64,000 bases of DNA from assembly GCA_910574935.1 (NCBI GenBank), contig CAJTCU010000001.1, forward strand, positions 62,001-126,000, in the 5' to 3' direction. A program made the translations under genes and the position numbers. Below, in pieces: positions 58,812 to 64,000 of the stretch (position 1 is its first letter; each line of letters starts with the position of its first letter). Source of the stretch: Oscillospiraceae bacterium. Lineage in GTDB: Bacteria; Bacillota; Clostridia; Oscillospirales; Acutalibacteraceae. The notes beneath the pieces were generated by a model, which saw only the letters and a program-made list of their open reading frames with translations, did no database searches and was not told the DNA's origin.

Positions 58812-58875
58812 TTCTGTCACTTTCCTCTCTTTGCGTGTATTAAAGCAAAAGGTTCTCCAAAATTCCTATATATAG

Positions 58876-58900
58876 CAAAAAGGACCCCCGGGAGGGCCCT
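58876..58900 (-). terminator. Terminator of the EAL-HDOD gene
   Basis: AGGGCCC/GGGTCCT stem followed by TTTTT on the minus strand, 40 bp after the stop codon. Confidence 0.6.
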
Positions 58901-58938
58901 CGCTATCTGAAAATATGATAGATTCGCCGTTCCCGCCG

Positions 58939-60225
58939 TTATTCCTCCTGGGGTTCCAGGTTCTCATGGGATTCTCTGCTGGAAGGAGCGCTGATTTGCT
59001 GCCAAGTGGTATTTACCGATTCGGTGCAGTTAAAGTAGATGTTTGTCAGCACCTGGGCGGGAATGCCCAGGGCCGTGGCATGGGCTGTAATCTGCCCCCA
59101 GTCCGCCTGCTCGTAGCTAAGCACCAGGTCGAAGAGCTCCCCACAGCGGCCTTCGTGATGAAGAATGGCCTCCTTAATCTCATCCTTCATGGGGACATTT
59201 TCCAGAATATCCTCCATGGGCGCCTTAATCAAGTAGTCCAGGGTGGAGAACATTCCCATCAGGTATGCCTCGGACCGGGAGATGGGCATGTCTTTCGCGT
59301 AATGCATCAGTTCGCTGCAAAAACTGGCACGCAGGAAGGACAGCTTTAGGAATTCCTCCGCCGATTCGTCCACTTCATCTTTGGAGTTGGTGCTGCTCAA
59401 AAGGTAGATCCACTGCTTCAGCTGGCCAATGCCCAGGGTCATAATGGCCTGGCGGATGGTAGTCGCCTTGTGCATTGTGACGAAAGAGGCGGAATTGGCC
59501 ACCCGCAGCAGACCATAGCTTAGGGTAGCATCCATGGAGATAATCTGCTCGATCTCTTCCATGTCCGGCTCTTCCTTTACCACAGCCACCATCAGCCGGA
59601 AGAAGTTGCTCTGCAAATAGCCGCTGGAGTGCGCCTTGGTGGCCATCTGCCGGGCCACATAACTGCCCTCCATGGCGTCCACCCCCAGGCTGATGGCCTG
59701 CCGGTGCAGCTCCTCTGTGTCAACATTTGTGGCAATGCACTTTTTGTTCATGCTATGGGCCAGATCCACCACATTTTTTAGGGTTCCGCCACTGATGCTC
59801 TGGAAATTAATTTTAATATAGTCAATAAAGTCCATGAGCGACAAGTACCGGGGCGCGAACTGAAAGTCGTTTACCGCGATCTGGTAGCCTTCCTTCGCGT
59901 ACTGCTGCACAAAATGCAGGGCCAGAGGATGAATCACCACGCTATCATCAATCTGGATAACCAGCCGCTCCTTTTCAAAAAGCCGGGGGGTTTTTTTCAT
60001 CAGCAGCGTGGTAGTAAATGTCATGAAATGCACTTTGTCCTTTAAAGATTTCTCCACATTCTGCATTAAGAAATTGTACACGGTATCAGCCACGGCAAAC
60101 TCGTTTACATCGTTTTCTTCATTGCTGCCGTATGCCTGGTTTTCTCCATAATACACCAATTCATAGCCCACAATATGGTTTTCCGCATCCTTGATCGGCT
60201 GCCGGACTATGTATTTTTCTTTCAT
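58939..60225 (-). CDS. EAL-HDOD signalling protein (YuxH-like)
   Basis: 428 residues. N-terminal EAL-like domain (about 1-195) in which the catalytic motif reads YELVYY, and the metal and DDFG positions are altered (VNDFQF), so it is unlikely to cleave c-di-GMP; it may still bind it. C-terminal HDOD domain (about 200-400, ISMDATLSYGLLRVANSASF, MHKATTIRQAIMTLG). ATG 60225 follows AAGGAG. Last gene of the chemotaxis unit; HDOD proteins of this kind have been linked to motility control. Confidence 0.88.
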   Translation of the reverse strand: MKEKYIVRQPIKDAENHIVGYELVYYGENQAYGSNEENDVNEFAVADTVYNFLMQNVEKSLKDKVHFMTFTTTLLMKKTPRLFEKERLVIQIDDSVVIHPLALHFVQQYAKEGYQIAVNDFQFAPRYLSLMDFIDYIKINFQSISGGTLKNVVDLAHSMNKKCIATNVDTEELHRQAISLGVDAMEGSYVARQMATKAHSSGYLQSNFFRLMVAVVKEEPDMEEIEQIISMDATLSYGLLRVANSASFVTMHKATTIRQAIMTLGIGQLKQWIYLLSSTNSKDEVDESAEEFLKLSFLRASFCSELMHYAKDMPISRSEAYLMGMFSTLDYLIKAPMEDILENVPMKDEIKEAILHHEGRCGELFDLVLSYEQADWGQITAHATALGIPAQVLTNIYFNCTESVNTTWQQISAPSSRESHENLEPQEE

Positions 60226-60336
60226 GGCGGTTCTCCTTCTGTTCGCTTGTTTAGTTAGCTTAGAACTTATCACATCCGCGCACAGCTATTCAGCTGGGTC
60301 CACGCTGGTCCGGCGGTATGAGGACATCCTTGATGC

Positions 60337-61260
60337 CTATCCCTCTTTGTTTCTCTCCAGCAGCGCGTCCATTACATTGACCAGCCGGCCGATCTCCGGC
60401 TTGCTCAGCTGCTCATCAGCACCCAGCTGTTTGCCCTTAATACGCATTTCCTCACTGATAAGAGAAGAGAAAATAATCAGCGGAATGTTTTTCAGCGTTG
60501 GGTCGTCCTTTATCAGTTTGGTCAGCCGGTGGCCGTCCATCTGGGGCATCTCAATATCCGTAACCACCAGGGCCGCGTTTTCCTCCAGGGTATCCGCCTT
60601 TTTGCAGCCTACCAGGAACTCCCAAAGGTCGTGGCCATTGGGGAACATCCGCAGGTTGATATATCCCGCCTTACTCAAAGATTCCTTAATCATATGGGAG
60701 AGCAGGATAGAGTCCTCGGCAATAAGAATGGGCTTATTATTGCGTTCCCGGGGTCCCAGCTCGTCAATTTCACTAATTTTGATGGATGTCTCAGGCGCGA
60801 TCTCGGCCACAATACGTTCAAAGTCCAAAATGGTCACCAGCTCGTCGCCGCACTGGGCAATCCCCGTGGCCACTCCGTCGTTGCCGCCATTCACCGTGGT
60901 ATCTGGTTTCTGAATATCCCGCCAGGAAATGCGGCTAAGCCCCTCTACGGTATGTACCCGAAAGGCCACGGTCATTTTATTGAAGCCTGTTAGGATGAAC
61001 ATGTCCTTGTCCTTCGGCTGATAGTTGGGGCAGTCCAAAAACCGGGGCAGGTTGATAACTGTGATTACCTCGTCCCTGGGTTTAAAAATGCCCTCTACGG
61101 CCACATGGGTGTGGGGCATAAACTTCACCGGCTCTGAAATGGTAATCTGCCGCACCTTCGCCACATTGATGCCATACAGCACGCCGTCTATAGTGAACCT
61201 CAAAATCTGTATTTCATTGGTGCCCGATTCCAGCAGAATCTCGTCTCTTATAATGGCCAT
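60337..61260 (-). CDS. cheV: Chemotaxis adaptor CheV
   Basis: 307 residues: N-terminal CheW domain (about 15-150, FTIDGVLYGINVAKVRQI, LPRFLDCPNY) and C-terminal receiver (about 180-300) with AEDS, the phospho-Asp in VVTDIEMPQMDG and Lys in LSKPEIGR. Couples receptors to CheA and adapts through phosphorylation. ATG 61260 chosen; a TTG lies nine bases earlier. No cheA or cheW is in the window. Confidence 0.93.
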   Translation of the reverse strand: MAIIRDEILLESGTNEIQILRFTIDGVLYGINVAKVRQITISEPVKFMPHTHVAVEGIFKPRDEVITVINLPRFLDCPNYQPKDKDMFILTGFNKMTVAFRVHTVEGLSRISWRDIQKPDTTVNGGNDGVATGIAQCGDELVTILDFERIVAEIAPETSIKISEIDELGPRERNNKPILIAEDSILLSHMIKESLSKAGYINLRMFPNGHDLWEFLVGCKKADTLEENAALVVTDIEMPQMDGHRLTKLIKDDPTLKNIPLIIFSSLISEEMRIKGKQLGADEQLSKPEIGRLVNVMDALLERNKEG

Positions 61261-61293
61261 CTTGTTCAAAGCCCCTTTCCTAATTTTCCCCGC

Positions 61294-61782
61294 TTACAGC
61301 ACAATATCCTGCTTGCCATAGCTTCTAATGGTCGCCTGCCCGGTGGCTGGGTCAAAGGAGAGGGTTCGGGCTACCGTGCCGCCCACATCCTCTGCTACCA
61401 GCCGGATATTTTCCGCTTTCAGCACTTTGTGTACGCTTTCTATATTTCTCTGTCCAATATTCCCCAGGCTGCTGCCTGGAGCAACCGCGAACATCTTTGC
61501 TCCCCCGGCCACCTTTGCTGAAATACGGATACGCCGGGCTCCTTTGGCCTCCATCTGCTTCAGGGTCTCCCGAATAGCAGTATCCGCGTACTTCATAGTG
61601 TTCTTTCTGCCTGTTTCTAAGTTTAGCGGCAGCATAATATGGATCAGCGCCGCCAGCTTTACGTTGGGGTCAAACAGGCAAATGCCGCAGCAGGAGCCCA
61701 GCGCGTATGTAATAAGTTCCTGCCCGGTTTGGGTCATTTTCATGTCCGCTATACCAATCACAAGTTTAGAGCCGCTAGCCAT
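61294..61782 (-). CDS. cheD: Chemoreceptor glutamine deamidase CheD
   Basis: 162 residues. Catalytic Cys in YALGSCCGICLFD, His in AALIHIMLPL and Thr in MKYADTAI region. Its ATG overlaps the end of cheC (61775-61782), the common cheC-cheD arrangement; CheC binds and controls CheD. Confidence 0.95.
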   Translation of the reverse strand: MASGSKLVIGIADMKMTQTGQELITYALGSCCGICLFDPNVKLAALIHIMLPLNLETGRKNTMKYADTAIRETLKQMEAKGARRIRISAKVAGGAKMFAVAPGSSLGNIGQRNIESVHKVLKAENIRLVAEDVGGTVARTLSFDPATGQATIRSYGKQDIVL

Positions 61783-62401
61783 CTTCTACGCCCAGCTTTC
61801 TTAATAGGAAATTTAGGGATCTGAGATCTGGGGAGAGCAGCAGGCGACAGGGCAGCTCGTTGCCGTCGCAGGAAAAATTGCCCCCAATGGTCATCAGATA
61901 ATCAGACTGCCCGCCATACTCGGCCATGGGCACCGCCAAAATGGCGCCCTGCATGTCCACGGTCAGGGCCGGCACTGTTAGTTCTACTTTTAGTCCGGCC
62001 AGGCCGGAAAGGGCATTGATAAATGTGGAAATCATAATATTGCCCACCTCCAGTAAGGCGGACATCTGCAAATCGTCCAACTGGTTGTAGTCCTCAATGG
62101 ACATGGAGAGCATTCTCCGCAAAATGATATTGATAAACTCCAGCGGCTGTACCGAAAGCATTACCCCGTTGAGCTGCCCGCCAATGCGCACCAGCACCCC
62201 GGCGGTAACGGGCTCTGGGCCGCCGATCCAATCAATTGCCTCATTATACTCCATAATACGGACTTCCGGCAGCGTGATGCGCACCGGCGCGCCCAACATG
62301 CCAGAAAGCGCGGTGGCCGCGTTGCCTGTGCCGATACTGCCAATTTCCCGCAAGGTATCTATCTCCAGGCTGCTTAATTCCGAATAATTCTTTATGACCA
62401 T
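61775..62401 (-). CDS. cheC: CheY-P phosphatase CheC
   Basis: 208 residues. Two phosphatase helices: LREIGSIGTGNAATALS (first) and ALLEVGNIMISTFINALS (second). In the first the usual Asn after E-x-x is Ser, while the second keeps Asn, so probably one of two active sites works. ATG 62401; next upstream is the flagellar gene. Dampens CheY-P and releases CheD. Confidence 0.92.
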   Translation of the reverse strand: MVIKNYSELSSLEIDTLREIGSIGTGNAATALSGMLGAPVRITLPEVRIMEYNEAIDWIGGPEPVTAGVLVRIGGQLNGVMLSVQPLEFINIILRRMLSMSIEDYNQLDDLQMSALLEVGNIMISTFINALSGLAGLKVELTVPALTVDMQGAILAVPMAEYGGQSDYLMTIGGNFSCDGNELPCRLLLSPDLRSLNFLLRKLGVEDG

Positions 62402-62477
62402 TTCTTCCCCTCCAAAAACTAATGGCCGTTATTTTTACAGGGCGCGTTCTGTTGTTCCGCATTCCCTTCCCCGCGCT

Positions 62478-63215
62478 TTAGCGCCGCAGGTCGTTTACGG
62501 TCGTCTCAATTTCATCCGAGGTCTGGATCATCTTTAGCGCGTAGGTAAAGGACCGCTGGGACTCAATGACTTTCGAAAGCTCATAGGCCAGGTCCACGTT
62601 AGAGTTTTCCAGATATTTGTGCACCAGCTTTCCGGTGCCCAGGCGCAGCTGGCCGTTCTTTTCCACCGGGGCAAAACGGTTGTCGCCCAGGTGCTGCATG
62701 CCGTTGGTATTGATAAAATCATAAATGCCCACCGGCAGCGCCTTATCCTGGTTCTCTGGGTCCACCTCTACCAGCCGGCCATTGTTGCCCATCACAAACT
62801 TGCCAAAGCCATCGGACAGGTACCAGTGGGTCTCCATCTGGTTTTGGTCATTGCGCACCAAGTACTCAGACATGGTGAACGAACCATCCCGAGTGTAGGT
62901 ATAGTCCCCAGTGGCAGGGTCCCATAGGGCAAAGAAGCCGTCGCCGTCAATGGCGTAGTCCATGGCCCGGCCGGTATCCGCCATTCCCCGTGAGCTAAAG
63001 TCCGTGTCTGCCGCTACCATGTAGGCCCCGGTGCCTCTGGGCAGCTGGTCGCCCTCGGCCGACTCCATAATAAAGTCATACATCAGGTCCGAAAACGCCG
63101 GCCGCTCAGCCTTAAAGCCATAGTTATTCACATTGGCAATATTATTGCCATGCACGTTCAGCCGCTCCTGCTGCTGCCAGGCGCCCACTGCGGCAGTGTA
63201 AAATGAAAGATTCAT
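62478..63215 (-). CDS. Flagellar hook/rod basal-body protein (FlgG/FlhP-like)
   Basis: 245 residues. N-terminal rod motif YTAAVGAWQQQERLNVHGNNIANVNNYGFK and C-terminal NVDLAYELSKVIESQRSFTYALKM pair as coiled coils in the rod. A middle D1-like domain reads MDYAIDGDGFFALWDP. ATG 63215 with AAAGGA. Exported by the flagellar secretion system. FlgG versus FlgF is not certain; it is the downstream member of a tandem pair. Confidence 0.9.
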   Translation of the reverse strand: MNLSFYTAAVGAWQQQERLNVHGNNIANVNNYGFKAERPAFSDLMYDFIMESAEGDQLPRGTGAYMVAADTDFSSRGMADTGRAMDYAIDGDGFFALWDPATGDYTYTRDGSFTMSEYLVRNDQNQMETHWYLSDGFGKFVMGNNGRLVEVDPENQDKALPVGIYDFINTNGMQHLGDNRFAPVEKNGQLRLGTGKLVHKYLENSNVDLAYELSKVIESQRSFTYALKMIQTSDEIETTVNDLRR

Positions 63216-63409
63216 CGTGAAAATTCCTTTCTTTATATAAATATAATAGAAAGTCCTGTAGATATATCCCAGCATGGGTCATATGGTTTTCTTACGTAAA
63301 GCAAACCGCCCATTAGCCTGCCAACGTTTCTGGCAAGGCATCCCAGCCCGCTGGCTCTGCTTGCGCCCCACCTAAAAGAGCACCCGCGCCACGGTCCGGC
63401 GGCCCGCCT

Positions 63410-64000
63410 TTACTGCATACGGCCAATGTCGTTGGCTGCGTGGCTCATCACCGTATCGTACATTCTAGTCAGGGTAGCCGAGCTCTGGTATCCCCGCTGG
63501 GCGGTGATCATTTTCACCATCTGCTGCACAAGCCCCACGTTAGACCGTTCCAGCATCCCATTTTGCACCACCACATTGTTCTGTGCCTGGTGCTGTGCGC
63601 CGCCAGGGGTAAACATGCCCATGGCGTCCTTTTCCAGGGTATCGGTATTTTCGAACACATACACGCCCACCTGGCCCAGATAGCCTCCATCCCGGGTATA
63701 GATGCGGCCGTAGTTGTCGGTCTGGATTTTGTCTGTCATCAAGAGAATCTCTTCCCCTTCGGGGTCCAGCACCCGGCCGTGGTCCGGCAGGCAGAGGTAT
63801 CCCTCGTCATCCAGGGAGAAGTTTCCCGCCCGGGTATAGACCACGCCCCCCTGGGTCTGAATGGCAAAAAAGCCCAGGCCCGTATTATCCGTAATGGCAA
63901 AGTCCAGGGGCATTCCGGTCTGGTCCAGGCTGCTCTGGGAGAAGTCTGTCACCAGCTCGCTGGGCACTGTAGCATAGCTCTGGTTGCCAATGTCCGTATA
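63410..64000 (-). CDS. Flagellar hook/rod basal-body protein (FlgF/FlhO-like), partial
   Basis: The frame is open to the right edge, so this is the C-terminal ~195 residues; the apparent GTG start at 63967 is internal. Motifs: LDFAITDNTGLGFFAIQT and C-terminal LERSNVGLVQQMVKMITAQRGYQSSATL, with the final MYDTVMSHAAN. A short 194-bp spacing separates it from the next rod gene, both on the minus strand; together they match the flhO-flhP (flgF-flgG) tandem. Confidence 0.9.
   Translation of the reverse strand, partial: YTDIGNQSYATVPSELVTDFSQSSLDQTGMPLDFAITDNTGLGFFAIQTQGGVVYTRAGNFSLDDEGYLCLPDHGRVLDPEGEEILLMTDKIQTDNYGRIYTRDGGYLGQVGVYVFENTDTLEKDAMGMFTPGGAQHQAQNNVVVQNGMLERSNVGLVQQMVKMITAQRGYQSSATLTRMYDTVMSHAANDIGRMQ

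Overview
The window is a GC-rich chromosomal segment of a Gram-positive anaerobe, most likely a clostridium of the Oscillospirales/Ruminococcaceae type. The case rests on gene content: Firmicutes housekeeping pairs (rplU-prp-rpmA with a leader-cleaved L27, obgE-mrnC, yqeG-M24 peptidase-efp), acetate kinase, tmcAL, PadR and BceRS-AB type envelope-stress modules, an SLH-anchored wall hydrolase, GTG/TTG starts behind strong Shine-Dalgarno sequences, and near-perfect TTGACA-17-TATAAT promoters. The species is not identified. No prophage, CRISPR array, rRNA operon or complete insertion sequence was found.

Layout. 1-3.4 kb: 3' part of glycogen phosphorylase, an EctB-type aminotransferase without ectA/ectC, and a GNAT. 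4-12.5 kb: ABC-F ATPase, nrdR, galU, a zinc-ribbon membrane protein, prfB, mtaB. 12.5-16.3 kb: two secreted paralogues of unknown function, a GNAT, a LytTR/DUF3021 pair. 16.4-20.1 kb: rpsU, yqeG, M24 peptidase, efp, a CD1247-like protein. 20.3-29.7 kb: uracil permease, a VanY-fold protein lacking its zinc ligands, mntP, Nudix, flavodoxin-fold reductase, yebC, a phosphatase, and a padR operon. 29.9-39.1 kb: class V aminotransferase with DUF3343, SLH/GH24 wall protein, ackA, tmcAL, RsmF-like methylase, and a 53-aa Asn/Gln-rich protein. 39.2-44.1 kb: YitT, GNAT, mrnC, obgE, rpmA-prp-rplU. 44.2-48.3 kb: three XRE regulators (one frameshifted), ilvE-PAS-arginase-like operon, phosphodiesterase. 48.9 kb: tRNA-Thr(CGU). 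49.4-56.5 kb: GHL10-like lipoprotein or anchored hydrolase, HAD phosphatase, BceRS-like two-component system facing its BceAB-like transporter. 56.7-58.8 kb: glgX. 58.9-64 kb: chemotaxis and motility block (EAL-HDOD, cheV, cheD, cheC, two flagellar rod/hook-basal-body genes).

How genes work together. glgP and glgX both serve glycogen breakdown but lie at opposite ends. ackA and tmcAL diverge from one intergenic region and share acetate as a metabolite. LytTR/DUF3021, padR/DUF1700-like/DUF4097 and BceRS/BceAB are three compact envelope-sensing or self-regulating modules. The right end is a flagellar/chemotaxis operon in which cheC and cheD overlap.

The least ordinary material is intergenic. 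At least two families of non-coding miniature inverted-repeat elements (MITE-like, here MITE-1 and MITE-2), a family of hairpins whose arms change together while the loop is kept, and several other palindromic blocks fill most gaps longer than 300 bp. One MITE-2 copy sits at the predicted transcription start of mntP. Other points for a second look are the catalytically stripped VanY-like protein, a sensor kinase whose only well-placed start is ATT, three phased CTTACA repeats in front of the BceAB-like operon, and the Asn/Gln-rich small protein.
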